Shown: positions 22,864 through 34,864, numbered from the stretch's first letter. The stretch: DNA of 64,000 bases from Thalassia testudinum (GCA_037157565.1 JAZHRO010000036.1:131820001-131884000), one strand, 5' to 3'. Made by a program: numbers and translations. Notes: generated from the letters alone by a model not told the origin.

Positions 22864-23643
22864 AAGACTATACAAGACCCACCACTTAAGCAGGCGAGTC
22901 ATGATTCTTCGTGCCCTTTATCACAGAATGGCTCACCTCTTTCTTCCTCTCAGGAGCCACGTATTGTAGACAAGGGCAAAAGACCAATTGACCATGAGAT
23001 TCCTATCCCTTTTCTCGAGGCTCTGACACTAGATTTAGACTAGAAAAAGGATACACGGAATTTCGAGGACCTGAGAACTATGTTCAAAGAGGTTCACATT
23101 CAGGTCCCTCTCCTCAATGCAATAGATCACATCCTTGTTGTCGCTAGGTTCTTCAAGGACTACTGTACCCCAAAGCAATAGCAACAAATCAGATGACAGG
23201 CGATCTTGTCGAAAGAAAATAATGCCGTGATTCTAGCCGACTTACCACCTAAAAGGAAAGACCCTAGTACCCCACTCATTTCTTGCTTTTTGCAGGATTC
23301 TCCATTTGATTGGGCTCTTCTTGATTTGGGTTCGTCCATCAACCTAACTCCTACCATAGTATTTGATCGATTCCAATTTGGGGAGTTGAAACCCACCTCG
23401 TTTACCATACAATTAGCCGATCGATTGATAAAAACACTGAGGGGGGTGGTTGAAAACATGATCGTAAGGGCCCATGGATTCTACTTTCTAATGAACTTTT
23501 TCATTCTCGATATGGAGGTTCCTCCTAATCTCGGTGATGCACCGATTATTTTGGGTCGCCCATTTTTGGCAACAGCCTGCGTGAACATCGACTGTGCATC
23601 CGGGTGTATGGAGATAGCCCTAGGAAACGAAAACTTAAACTAG
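22864..23643 (+). pseudogene. GYP1 aspartic protease with gag-protease linker (broken)
   Basis: The linker contains an IPFLEAL/FKEVHIQVPLLNAI block, then stops. The 146-codon frame 23206-23643 contains ALLDLGSSINL, the active-site loop with the DLG form common in Athila/Tat elements, and further on IILGRPFLAT, the second conserved protease strand. Stops at the linker separate it from gag. It would have cut the gag-pol polyprotein. Confidence 0.85.
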
Positions 23644-24150
23644 AAATATTCAGGGCATCACGGAACTTTGACTATAATCTGATAGAGGAGGACAATGAAG
23701 ATGAAGACTCGACTTTTTGTGGGAACATTGGGCTCCTCTACAATGACCCAATGTCACATTCATCTTCACTGTCAGGGTTTTTGGACCTTGATCCACATGG
23801 GACTGAGGTTAATGACATGCACATTTCATCCTGCGGATTTGATTGTCTGGGATTTCATCTGATCACAACACCCTAGATCATGATTATCCTATCCCACTAA
23901 GTACCAATTTGTCCCTGCTGACGTAGGATGGCGTGACTATGAAAAACGAATTTCTTGTCAATACAATCTCAACCAACCTCTTCACAAGTAGGGAATAAAT
24001 GAAAATTCACAAAAATCAGGATTATCAGATTTTTGCTATTGATTCCTCTCCTCCCATGAACGAATCTGATTCCCACCCACCCGTAATTGAGTTGAAGCCC
24101 TTACCTGATTCACACAAGTATGTGTTTTTGGGTGATATGAGACATACCCA
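23644..24150 (+). pseudogene. GYP1 protease-RT linker
   Basis: Short acidic frames (for example 23604-23876) and the word ELKPLPDSHKYVF near 24090-24130, which precedes RT in this clade (compare GYP2 at 49090-49130). Several stops. No catalytic motif of its own. Confidence 0.6.
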
Positions 24151-24919
24151 GTGATTATTAATGTTCACCTGACCCCAGAACAAGAGCATCAATTGATCTT
24201 TGTATTACAAGCACATAGGACTACTATCAGGTGGAGCATTGCTGATCTTCGTGGGATTCACCCCTCGTATTGCACTTATCATATTTACATGGATGAGAGG
24301 GTGAAACCTTCTAAACAACCTCAAAGATGGCTGAACCCGAATATGATAGAGGTTGTCAAAAAAGAGATCATTAAATGGCTGGATGCGACCATTGTTTATA
24401 ATATTTCCCACAACCAGTGGGTAAGTCCTATTCAAATTGTGCCCAAGAAAGTAGGATTCACCGTAATCAAGAATGATAATGGTGAATCCATCCTGACCCG
24501 CACTACAACTTTGTGGCGGGTTTGCATCGATTATAGGAAACTAAACACGGCTACCAAAAAAGATCAGTTTCCTTTACCTTCTATTGACCAGATCTTAGAA
24601 TGGTTAGTCGAGCGTAATTTCTTTTGTTTTCTGGATGGATACTCCAGGTATAATCATGTTGCGATCAACCTGAAAGATTAAGACAAGACAACTTTTACAT
24701 ATCCCTTTGGAACATTCGCTTTTAAGCGAATGCCCTTCGGCCTCTGTAACAGACTAGCAACATTTCAGCATTGTATGATGGCCATTTTCTCTGATATGAA
24801 TGGGGACTATGTAGGAGTATTTATGGATGATTTCTCCATTTTCGGAGATGATTTCTTGTCTTGTCTTGATAACCTCACAAAGATCTTGAGGAGGTGCATA
24901 GAAGTTAACCAAGTACTTT
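24151..24919 (+). pseudogene. GYP1 reverse transcriptase, 5' half, cut by GYP2
   Basis: The frame 24151-24681 carries LNPNM, KKEIIKWLDA, WVSPIQIVPKK, CIDYRKLN and FCFLDGYSRY, which holds the first catalytic aspartate. After one stop at 24679 it continues at 24730-24919 with MPFGLCN, ATFQ and VFMDDFS, which contains the catalytic DD pair. It ends abruptly at ACTTT, where the GYP2 LTR starts. The thumb/connection part (about 100 codons) is not found on the other side of GYP2. Confidence 0.88.
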
Positions 24920-26026
24920 TGATGAGCCCATATTTATGGGATATTTAGGTATTTCAATGCCTAGATATTAAGTTATCTTTAACATTTATTTAGCATGTAT
25001 TAGGATGTAAATATATTAGTTTATGTTTTTAACTTAATTGCATAATTCATGCATTGCATTCATAATTAAATGCATTTAGAATTAAGTTAGAATAGCTTGT
25101 GAGTGCATTACATGTATTGTTTGGTTTTAACATAGAAAGTAAGTAAGGGTTTGCATATAAATAACCCCTCATTTCTTTTCTTTATTTTATCTCCAATGGA
25201 TGCATGTAGAAGAGTTGCATCAGCTATAATGCATAAGCGACAATCATGGATCTCTGTTCTCAACAATGTTCGTCGCTTCACCTCTTCTTCAACCAACATC
25301 CACCTGCATGCTTCCTCCTGCATCATAAAAGAAGACTTCAGCCGCACCATCCTCTATAGGCCATCACCCTCAATCCACTACTGCGTAGAGAGTCAAGCTC
25401 TCTTCCATTCCACCACTGCTGGCTCAAATGCGAGCATGAGTCCACACCACCGTAGGCAAGCAGGGTGACAGACTACTGTGCCATTGTTGGCTTGTGCAGA
25501 TAACCGTGAGCACCTTAGCGTGCACTACCACCATCACCAACACCAGCAACCATTGACATAACCACATGCCAGCAGCCATCCTCACTCATTTAAGACGTAT
25601 GGGAAAGTTCCCAGACATCTAACCTCCCAACAGCCACTTATTCATCTTCTTCCTCTTTTCGTTCTCTATTTCCTTTCCACTGAAAAGAACCCATCACCAC
25701 TAGCTGCTACCTCCTACCCACGCATGGTGCCCGCCACTGCCATCCTTCCACATGCACCAGTAGTGCCCCTTCGTGTGTAGTAGCGCACCACGTGCGTCAT
25801 GCACACCTGCCCCTTTCACCTCCTCGCATGCTACCCTCCGCGCACGCACGCACAGGCGCACCCTCTCACTGTGCGTCCGCCACACCTGCATCAGCAAGTA
25901 GCCTCCACCCGTAGTTGCAGCAACATGCGCAGCAGCGCGTGCCCCTTCCCCTCTAGTCTGCGCCCCTTCAGCGTGTGCCCCACGCCTCCATTCCCAGCAC
26001 GCGCTCGCTCCCCTTTCAGCAGTGCG
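24920..26026 (+). repeat. GYP2 5' LTR, first part
   Basis: Begins TGATGAGCCC with a short palindrome (CCCATATTTATGGG at 24927-24940). TATA-like TATAAATA is at 25156-25163. The rest is C-rich low-complexity DNA. It is cut at 26026 by NA1 and continues at 34126; the pentamers GTGCG (26022-26026) and ATGCG (34121-34125) mark the target duplication. A TAAGACGTATGGGAAAG word at 25592 weakly recalls the CHR1 palindrome. Confidence 0.85.
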
Positions 26027-27675
26027 TGAAAGAGCGATTTTCACTTTGAATAATTAATATTAAGATAATAAATCGTTGCAGCACAAAAGGTGGTGGAAAA
26101 TCTCTCAGTCAAAGATTAAACAGATATGAATTTAACCACAATAACGGATGTCGTATCCACAGGGAGGAATAGACCAATAAATTCACGATAAATTTACCTC
26201 TTGTTTACTTAAAAGTAATTTCATTCATTCATCCTAATCCCAAAGAAAGAACACTAATAGATGAATCAAATAACCAATCTCTAATTTCTGAAAAGAGATG
26301 GACCAATCACGTAAATTCTCCTTTACTAGAATACTCCTATAAAATCAATTAACCCTAAATATTCAATGGCATCCAATGTAAAGCATAATATCACCATTTA
26401 ATGTAAAGCTAATAGATGGGGGAAGATAATCATGCAATTTAATAAGTCAATTAATTGGAGCAGACTAAAGGGGCTTGGCTGTAAATTCATTCAATTAATA
26501 AAATAGTAAATCAAAAATCAAGTTTTGGCAATGGCAACACATGTAATATCTAATTGAAGGGAAAATAGAGCTTTCAGTCTCTCTCCTCCTTGCGTGAGAG
26601 ATGGAGCACCGGCGACGGAGCTGCTATGGGGGAAGGTTGACCGATGCATGGGGATCACGATGACGGTGACAGAATGGAGAGTGGTGGCTGGAGGTGGCCA
26701 ACGAGCGGAGGAGGCCTGTCGGCCTGTTGGAGGAGAAGGCGACAGCTGTGCGTCTGGTTGCACTCGGGTGCGTGCCTGCAAGGTGTTGGTGGCGAGGGCG
26801 AGTGCCTGCAAGAGGGGGCGCGCCTGCCTGCAGGGAGTGCTGGTAAAGCGAGGGTGCGTGCCTGCAGGTTGCTTGGTGAGGGCGCGGGCGGAGGTGATGG
26901 CGCTGCAGAGGGTTTCCTGTGCAGGTGCGTGAGCGGTCTGGAAGTGGGAAGTGCCTGCAGGAGCGGGTGGGGCGATGCTAGCGCCTGCAGGGCCGGCTGG
27001 AGATGGGCAAGCGGGCGCTTGCAGGCTGCTTGGTGAGGGCGCTGTAGGGGCGTGCAAGGTGTGAGCGTTGGAAGGTGCAAGCGTCTGCGGGCGCGGGTGG
27101 GGCGAAGCGGGTGCCTGCAGGGCAGTTGGAGTGGGCTGGAAGGTGATGGCGCTGTGCGGGTGCGGTGATGGCGCTGTACGGGTGCGCACGGTGGAGGCTA
27201 TGGCTGGCATGAAGGTGATGGCACTGCAGAGGGGGGAAGCGCTGTGGTGGAGAACTTAGTGCACAGTGCACGTGGTGGTTGCACTATTCCTAGATGATGA
27301 ATCCTCCTCTCCTTTCTCCACCTCCTCTTTAGCTCCTCTCTTCCCGCGTGCGTCAGTTAAGGGATTTTCAAATCCCTTAGCTATTTTTGACTGGTGGCTG
27401 TTGAGGGTGCCCAAAGGATGGGGAAAAGAAATGCTGCCTGTTGTTTGAAAGGGTAATTTACCCTCCCCTCCTTATTCTTTTGCTAAATATTCTTCCTGCA
27501 CATAAAATGAACATAAAATCATTACATATTAAGTTATAGAATACTATAAAATAGATGTAAACTTAAATCATGATGGATGCAAACATTCTATAACTTAATG
27601 TAGTTATTAACAAACCTAAAAGGTACGATTAAAGTTACTTAGGCGTAATATTAGTCCATTAAAATGGACTCATCA
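26027..27675 (-). repeat. NA1 3' LTR
   Basis: On the minus strand it starts TGATGAGTCCATTTTAATGGAC and ends ATCGCTCTTTCA. It matches 32471-34120 nearly base for base by eye, with scattered C-to-T differences in the GC-rich part. The GC-rich zone 26590-27260 has many CCTGCAGG words; the proline-rich frames there (26518-27210, 26655-27080) are shadows of that composition. U5 carries the CTCCCTGTGGATACGAC word (about 26148-26166, reversed). Confidence 0.93.
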
Positions 27676-27692
27676 AATACCCCCATGCCTAA
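27676..27692 (-). other. NA1 polypurine tract
   Basis: Minus-strand GGCATGGGGGTATT directly precedes the 3' LTR and would prime plus-strand DNA synthesis. The same word order (CTAG, CTAGCAAATCTTAGGCATGGGGGT) occurs before the GYP1 3' LTR at 56325-56353. Confidence 0.75.
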
Positions 27693-29403
27693 GATTTGCT
27701 AGTTCCTAGCAAAAATGAAAAATAATAGACGTAATTAGAAGATTTCTTCTTTTCTCATTTCAAAACTTTAGAGATCCAGACAAATGTGAAGTGATGATTG
27801 CCTAAGTAACAGATCCAAGTGAAAAAACCAATTTGCACTTCACCCTTGGTAAATGTTTTTATCAGGATAGGCAACTACTTCCCTCGGGGATAAAGCAGAT
27901 GATAATCTGTAATTTGACCCCGGCATTTGGCTTAGGTAGGAGATATTGAGTTGAATGGATTTGTATTTGGTGGCACACACTCATCTGGTGCTACATATAG
28001 TCTAGTACTGCAGACTTTAGATCTCTATACTATTAGACAAGTCAACTTAGAGAGAGGCTAAACTGTGCTCTCTTGATGTTCCTGGGCACTCACTCTTTTC
28101 TTTCTTTCTGAGATCACAAATCTCTCCAGATTTAGCAATTGTACTCACTGTTTGGTGGCCTCACATGGCATCCACACTTCAATTAAAGTCCTAATAACTC
28201 TACAACTAAGTTAGAGTTCTTAACCAGTATTCGGGCGATCAGAAATACTAAAAGGTAAGTATGCGTCATATTTGGTGGAATGCGATAGGTGTTCTGTTGC
28301 CTCAGAAATAATGTTACATTATAAACTTGGACCTCTTGTTTTCTCTCTCTTTTATTCTTCTTCTTCTTCCTTTTTTTTTTCCGTAATATAACTGTTTCTT
28401 CTTTTTCTTCTTTTCTTTTCTCTCTCTCTCTCTCTCTTTTTATTTATTTATTTTTATAAATCAACATAATACGACACAGACTTTTATTTATGAGGCATTA
28501 TTAGGGATGATGATGGTCAAGAGGATATTGTGTGGCTTATTTGGTGGAAGTGCCTATTCTTGGCACCGGGAAGGAATGGATAGGACAGGCGTATTTCTGA
28601 CCTTTGACACTATTACCCTCCTTCAGCCGAGGACTCTATGAAGGATGGTCGTAACCATCCACCATAGTCATAGCTTTATTAAGACTCCATCTCTATGTGT
28701 CTGCCTTATTTGGTGACTCTCAGGAATTCACACAAAGTACGCACACAGGAACAGAGAGTGAAAACTGTGCCTAACTCTGAAGTATCATCATCTAATTATC
28801 CAAAACTTAAGAGTCCTTGCACTAGACTTAGCACACCAGTAATCTCTCTACTTCTCACAAATATAAGGTGGATCTACTAGAAGATAATATGCCTAATTCC
28901 CTATGAACTGCCCAAGGGTTCAGTAGACTACAAATGCTTATTGGTTTTCCTCAAGGATCCATTACCAAATCTACGTGCACGTGAAATAAATGTACTAGAT
29001 TCTAAACTTAAGAAATAATTCAGGAAGAAAAACCTCCCATGACAAAGGTATTTTGCTAGGGTCTAACCCATTTAGCTCAAGAAAAGAGATTTTTTTTATA
29101 TATATATGCTAACCTAAATGCATGAATGCACCCCCCCATGCCTAAATCCTACAATGTCCTCATTGTAAAATTAAAATTGGGGGAGAAAGGAAAGAAATCA
29201 CCTGATGACGGTGTAATCCAGACCGCTGGGTTGCCTCCCAACAAGCATTGTATTTTCTGTCAGTAGCCAGACTTAGAAGGAACCTATAAGTCTAGTTCCA
29301 AACAGACAAGGTTAGGCCCTAAGAATATGTGTAATAGTGCAGGCCTAGAAAATAGGTAGCCACGGATGTTGGCAAGCTGATGATGCAGCGTAATACCAAA
29401 TGC
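27693..29403 (-). other. NA1 3' non-coding block, shared with GYP1
   Basis: No coding potential. The reverse complement of about 27700-29050 aligns by eye with 55000-56340 of GYP1, including GGATGGTTAC, GTCCTCGGCT, GGTCAGAAATACG and GAGTTAGGC words in the same order. A pyrimidine tract with (CT)n at 28419-28437 corresponds to the purine tract at about 55650-55700. Conservation outside coding sequence suggests a role in the element's own RNA or DNA synthesis. Confidence 0.75.
28419..28437. repeat. (TC)n microsatellite in a pyrimidine tract
   Basis: About nine uninterrupted TC units inside a longer C/T-only stretch (28335-28440) in the NA1 3' non-coding block. Confidence 0.9.
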
Positions 29404-29745
29404 TCACCAGAAGATATGAAAGCGAATATCCTCGTTGGCTACCTTGGGAGGTTTAGGAATAATAAACGGAATATGAAAAGGGACCTCCCGAAACGGAATA
29501 AGTGGAGGATAACAAGGATCCTCCTGTGCAGGACGGGTTTTAAAAGATATACGCATTATTAGTTCAAAACCTTGAATGGCGAGAGTAAAAGTACAAGCAT
29601 CAATCCACACTCGCCATTCTACCCGAGGATGTACTGGCCTGATATGTTCTCTAGAAAGAATGTACATGAGCAGAGATCTGAGCCAAGGATCTGTAAGAGA
29701 GTATAAGGGTTGTTGGTAGTGCTGGAAGGTAATGGTTACGTCCAA
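29404..29745 (-). CDS. NA1 downstream small ORF, unknown
   Basis: A 113-codon frame starting 17 bases after the stop of the long NA1 ORF, on the same strand. It begins with a non-ATG codon, so it may be a frame-shifted continuation of that ORF rather than a separate gene. The predicted chain is rich in aromatic residues and proline (RPVHPRVEWRVWIDA, PFHIPFIIPKPP) and has no motif I recognise. I cannot say whether it is translated. Confidence 0.35.
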   Translation of the reverse strand: MDVTITFQHYQQPLYSLTDPWLRSLLMYILSREHIRPVHPRVEWRVWIDACTFTLAIQGFELIMRISFKTRPAQEDPCYPPLIPFREVPFHIPFIIPKPPKVANEDIRFHIFW

Positions 29746-29762
29746 TGAAGGCTTAGTCGGTG

Positions 29763-31223
29763 TCAGGCCAATTCCAACAATGATTTAGATTGTGTATATT
29801 CCCTAACAATTGGAGACAACTTCTCGTTGCCCTGCCTAGACTTAATGATCGGAGTCATATTTGAATCAAGGGTAGACTCCAAATTACAACTCTTTGATGG
29901 CAGGGTGAAAATGTAAGAATCATTATCATTCAGCTCATCGCCGGATTCGTTTGGTTCACTCAAATTTTTGTCGGGGTGTATATGTGATTCATTAGGAGTT
30001 GGATCCTCAATTATTTCTAAAGGAGGATCAGTCTTAATATTTTGAAGCAAGCCTATATCATTGTTCTCGGGGTATAAATCCTCAATTGACGTGTTTTGTC
30101 CCCGAGAATCTCCCATAGACTTCTCATTATTTTGTTTGTCCTCCTTTAATATCAACTCCTGCTTTGATGGAGGATGAATCTCAAAAGAAAGGAGGAATCT
30201 GGATTTTATCTTATTATTTCTATCCTCTGGAGGTAAATCCTCAAATAATAAATAATTCCCCTGTGATTCACTCCAGATTTTCAATCCAGGTTCCTCTATT
30301 GGGGCATCCCCATCCTCTGAAATAGACTCTTCATATCCCTGAGACCAAAATTGATGATCCTCTATTCCCTTAGGGTCACCTTCATTGGTTGCATTTAAAT
30401 CCTCAGAATGCTGAATGGTAGGTGTTGATTCCCTAGGTGGAGGGTCAAGAATAGGCTCACTAAGGGTAGAATGGGATTCCATCAAATAATCAATAGGGGA
30501 AGTGATAGGAATAATATAACCTTGACCCAGGTTGGTAGGGGTAAGGAGAATACTATCTTTGGGGTCAAGGTCCTCGAGAGGTACCATCTTCCCTTGCTTT
30601 TGACTCCAATAAAGCTCGGGTGGATAATCACTATGATCGTTGTCCTCTAGTGGCCGTGTCTCATTGGGAGAGTCTAAGTGATAGCTACATAAAACTGGAT
30701 CCCTATTGTCATTGGGTTCCTCAGAATTATTTTCATGATCATGATCGTATGGGTAGGGATTAGGATTATTGGAAAGCGTGTAGCTAAGTTATTTTATTTC
30801 TTCATTTAAATGTTGACTATTCCTCAACATCTCTCCCATTGATTCCATTATTTCCTTTTGCTGTTTTTGCATTTCTATCATAAAAGAGGAGTGACTACTA
30901 TTATCAGGTTGGGGAGGATAGTCAATTTCAGGCTCTGGTTGCCTAGGGGTATCGGTCCAACCTTGATACGAAAAATCATGAAGGGTGGGAGGGTTGGGTG
31001 TTTGCATGGAAGTAGGGATTTCAGGGCTAGAAAATCTCGCTCCTAGGCTCTGCTCAAAAGTGGGAGTTATCAAGCCAGTACTCCTAGGATAAGAATAAGA
31101 ATGATCCCATGAATTGTCAATGTACCCATCAAAGGATGGATACGCTCGGGGCATGGGATCTTGATTAAAAGATGGGAAGTATTGACTCTGATAATCTAAA
31201 TGATAAGAGTAAGGGTGATCCAT
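29763..31223 (-). pseudogene. NA1 long ORF of unknown function, one in-frame stop
   Basis: From ATG at 31223 one frame runs to 29763 (about 486 codons), broken only by a TAA at about 30789-30791. The N-terminal ~100 residues are rich in Tyr, Ser, Pro and His. A short Met/Gln/Glu-rich stretch (MIEMQKQQKEIMESMGEML) just before the stop could form a coiled coil. The C-terminal ~340 residues are strongly acidic, with Asp/Glu/Asn/Pro-rich repeats such as DLPPEDR and DLDPKD. No capsid major-homology-like block, CCHC knuckle or DSG/DTG motif is visible, so it is not a usual gag or protease. It is the main coding content of the element. Its function is unknown, and composition alone does not assign one. 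Confidence 0.6.
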
Positions 31224-31235
31224 TTCTTTAAGCAA

Positions 31236-32449
31236 AATAATTTTAACTCTCTTAGGATTCAGAAGAATTCAGAATACAAGCAGAAACTTCCTAGAGAGTT
31301 CTATTGTCAAAGCAAATGCAAATTCAGTCGGATCTTGTTTCTCGTAGATTGTAGGTCTTAGAATTAAATGTTCAGTTGGTGGTCAAACAAGTTTTGCAAA
31401 AATTACGCTTCCTAGGCGAACCTTTACTGGTGCCTATAACCTACTCGCAAGGGATGGAAGTCTCGAATCGAGCCCATACAAGAGGAACCTGAGTAACTTG
31501 GTGGATAGGCTTGTTGATTTCCGACTAACTTCCCTTGTGGTGCAAAAGAGGAGAGGTAGAAATTTATCTAGTGACCTTATGTGTGAGGTGCATAGTGTCT
31601 CAAGTGTGCAAACATACGATCGTGTTTTGATTTTTGAAATTTCGCAAACAAGATCCTTTTGAACATAATTTTCAGTCACCGATTTTAAAGTCCAACCTCT
31701 TAACAGTCTCAATTTTTAAAGTGACCACTAAATTAATTTGATTCAAGCACTTAGTGGTCTTAGATTTAAGTTCAATGCATATGCATGACAGGTAATTGAT
31801 GCTCAAGAGAAGACGTACCGTACTCCAGCTTTCTTCGTGCAATGTATGCAATGCAGTAAAAATAAACTAGATGTTGCTCATTCAGTCCTAGATGGTCGTC
31901 CTATAGATATGCAGCTTTTAGCAGGCAGCTCAAATATATATATATATATAGTTTAATAATAAACAAACATACCTAATCTAACTAACTAACCGAAATTCAG
32001 TTCAAACAGTTCAAATAATCCTATAATCTAAATAAATGGGAACACGCTCCCGAAAATATGCTCCCGCATACAAGATCGATAAGAAATAAAGTGGCACTGG
32101 GAACACGTTCCCAAAAATACCCGACAAGGGTCCAAAAGACAGAAATTAAATTCTAATGTCTATCTAAATTAAATCTAACTAAGATCTACTTACTAAATCA
32201 GAAATAGGCTTCTTCATAAGCCTATGTGCGTGGGATCAAGGCCCATGTGTTCTTGTTGCCGTCCTCCAGGTGGCGTCAAGGTCCACTAAAAGGATCATCT
32301 CCGTCGTGCGCGTCGTTCAGGGTCAATGTCGTCGCTTTGTTGCGCCTGTCACTGTGTCAGATTCCTCGCACAATAATAAAAATGATCAGATGATTGCGCA
32401 ACTCAGAATATTCAAAAAATAATAACGTGAATCTATTGCATCTGTTGCC
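31236..32449 (-). other. NA1 leader region
   Basis: Between the primer site and the long ORF. No convincing gene; the 93-codon frame at 31434-31712 has no recognisable features. It contains a (TA)n tract at 31933-31950. Confidence 0.5.
31933..31950. repeat. (TA)n microsatellite
   Basis: About nine TA units in the NA1 leader. Confidence 0.9.
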
Positions 32450-32467
32450 TCCTCAGCAACGGCGCCA
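32450..32467 (-). other. NA1 primer-binding site (tRNA-Asp type)
   Basis: Minus-strand TGGCGCCGTTGCTGAGGA lies three bases after the 5' LTR end. It differs from the tRNA-Asp complement at only two positions and fixes the element's orientation. Confidence 0.9.
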
Positions 32468-32470
32468 ATT

Positions 32471-34120
32471 TGAAAGAGCGATTTTCACTTTGAATAATTA
32501 ATATTAAGATAATAAATCGTTGCAGCACAAAAGGTGGTGGAAAATCTCTCAATCAAAGATTAAACAGATATGAATTTAAACCACAATAACGGATGTCGTA
32601 TCCACAGGGAGGAATAGACCAATAAATTCATGATAAATTTACCTCTTGTTTACTTAAAAGTAATTTCATTCATTCATCCTAATCCCAAAGAAAGAACACT
32701 AATAGATGAATCAAATAACTAATCTCTAATTTCTGAAAAGAGATGGACCAATCACGTAAATTCTCCTTTACTAGAATACTCTTATAAAATCAATTAACCC
32801 TAAATATTCAATGGCATCCAATGTAAAGCATAATATCACCATTTAATGTAAAGCTAATAGATGGGGGAAGATAATCATGCAATTTAATAAGTCAATTAAT
32901 TGGAGCAGACTAAAGGGGCTTGGTTGTAAATTCATTCAATTAATAAAATAATAAATCAAAAATCAAGTTTTGGCAATGGCAGCACATGTAATATCTAATT
33001 GAAGGGAAAACTAAGCTTTCACACTCTCTCCTCCTTACGTGAGAGATGGAGCACCGATGACGGAGTTGCTATGGGGGAAGGTTGACTGATGCGTGGGGAT
33101 CACGATGACGATGACAGAACGGCGAGAGGTGGCTGGAGGTGGCCAGTAGGCGGAGGAGGGCCGCCGGTCTGTTGGAGGAGAAGGCGACAGTCATGCATCT
33201 GGCTGCGCTCGGGTGTGTGCCTGCAGGGCGCTGGTGGTGAGGGCAAGCCCCTGCGGGAAGGGGTGCGCCTGCCTACGGGGAGCGCTGGTGAAGCGAGGGC
33301 TCGTGCCTGCAAGTTGCTTGGTAAGGGCACGGGCAGAGGTGATGGCATTGCAGAGGGTTTCCTGTGCAGGTGCGTGATCGGGCTGGAAGGGGGAAGCACC
33401 AATGGGCGCGGGTGGGGCGGTGCTAGCGCCTGCAGGGCCGACTAGAGATGGGCGAGCGGGCGCCTGTAGGCTGCTTGGTGAGGGCACGGTAGGGGCGCGC
33501 AAGGTGTGAGCGTTGGAAGGTGCAAGCATCTGCGGGTGCAGGTGGGGCGGAGCGAGCGCCTGCAGGGCGGTTGGAGTAGGCTGGAAGGTGATGGTGCTGT
33601 GCGGGTGCGGTGATGGCGCTGTGCGGGTGGGCACGGTGGAGGCTGTGGCTGGCATGAAGGTGATGGCACTACAGAGGGGGGAAGTGCTACGGTGGAGAAC
33701 TTAGTGCATAGTGCACGCGGTGGTTGCACCGTTCTTGGATGATGAATCCTCCTCTCCTTTCTTCGCCTCCTCTTTAACTCCTCTCTTCCCGCGTGCGTCA
33801 GTTAAGGGATTTTCAAATCCCTTAGCTATTTTTGACTGGCGGCTGTTGAGGGTGCCTGAAGGATGGGGAAAAGAAATGCCGCCGGTTGTTTGAAAGGGTA
33901 ATTTACCCTCCCCTCCTTATTCTTTTTCCAAATATTCTTCCTGCACATAAAAAGAACATAAAATCATTACATATTAAGTTATAGAATACTATAAAATAGA
34001 TGTAAACTTAAATCATGTTGCATGCAAACATTCTATAACTTAATGTAGTTATTAACAAACCTAAAAGGTACAATCAAAGTTACTTAGGCATAATATTAGT
34101 CCATTAAAATGGACTCGTCA
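32471..34120 (-). repeat. NA1 5' LTR
   Basis: Direct repeat of 26027-27675, 1650 bp. On the minus strand it starts TGACGAGTCC (one change from the other copy) with the same AATGGAC palindrome, and ends GCTCTTTCA. The GC-rich CCTGCAGG zone lies at 33050-33700. The proline-rich frames within (33191-33655 and others) are compositional shadows. Confidence 0.93.
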
Positions 34121-34125
34121 ATGCG

Positions 34126-34844
34126 CAGCACCGCTTCCTCCACCAGCTCGCAGCAGCAGCACCTACGGCCGCACTGCTCCAGCAGCTTCTGCATGCGCAC
34201 CCACACGGCCTACGCATACCCTCGCCAACCCCTCCAGCACGCGTGCGTGCTGCTACACCTCCTTGCATTCATGAGCGCCACACCAACAGCAGCAAAGAGC
34301 TACAGCCACCGCCACTTGCCGTCGCTCCTTACCTCCAACCGGCCACTTCCAGCCATGTCGTGCCTTGCCACCACCACCAAAAGCAGCAGCTACCTCTGGT
34401 GAGCTCCTCCCCTCCGACCTTCGCCTCTCCTCCACGCACGAACAAGGAGAAGATCCCCCCTGTTTTGCTACAGTGAAGAGGGTATTAGTATTTACGATTA
34501 CATGCTATTTTCAAAGACTATTTTTAAGTTATTAATAATTTATTATGTAACATTTATGAGCACATCCCTCTTATTTCTCATAAATATTACTTCAGCATGA
34601 TCTCTTATTGGTTCTTGATCTAATGGCGAATTTGGGCTTAGTTTCTTTGGCTGAAAGCTTGTGAGCATCAGTTTCTTGATTTTGCAAGTTTTAATAGGTC
34701 GTTGCCTCCCTGTGGATACGACCCGCTCTTCTATGAGTGGTTTATTTTTAATTCAATACTTTGATTAGTCGATTTTCCACCACTTAAAAATACAACGATC
34801 AATCATCTTAATCATCATCGTCGAAAGCAAAAATTGACTCGTCA
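34126..34844 (+). repeat. GYP2 5' LTR, second part
   Basis: Continues the LTR after NA1. It includes the U5 word TTGCCTCCCTGTGGATACGACC (34703-34724) shared with NA1, and ends AAATTGACTCGTCA two bases before the primer site. Combined with 24920-26026 the LTR is about 1.8 kb. Confidence 0.85.
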
Positions 34845-34846
34845 AA

Positions 34847-34864
34847 TGGCACCGTCGCCGGGGA
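34847..34864 (+). other. GYP2 primer-binding site (tRNA-Asp type)
   Basis: TGGCACCGTCGCCGGGGA differs from the tRNA-Asp complement at two positions and is followed by GGCAACGA. It fixes the start of the GYP2 internal region. Confidence 0.92.

Larger units (their letters stand above)
26027..34120 (-). mobile_element. NA1: non-autonomous Athila/Tat-related LTR element, minus strand
   Basis: Two directly repeated LTRs of about 1650 bp (26027-27675 and 32471-34120) flank 4.8 kb with no protease, RT, RNase H or integrase. On the minus strand the primer site (32450-32467) follows the right-hand LTR and a polypurine tract (27676-27692) precedes the left-hand LTR, so the element reads right to left. 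The flanking target pentamers are GTGCG and ATGCG. It carries a long non-gag reading frame (29763-31223) and a 3' non-coding block shared with GYP1, so it is best seen as a large derivative that depends on enzymes of a relative. Confidence 0.92.

Noticed and set aside
25592..25620. Single GACGTAT/GACATCT words in the GYP2 LTR as part of the chromovirus 12-mer array
   Set aside because: Only one or two weak matches, not clustered; likely chance.
26518..27210. Long proline/alanine-rich reading frames on the minus strand (also 26655-27080, 33191-33655)
   Set aside because: They lie in the GC-rich part of the NA1 LTRs, occur on both strands and differ between the two LTR copies; they reflect composition, not selection.
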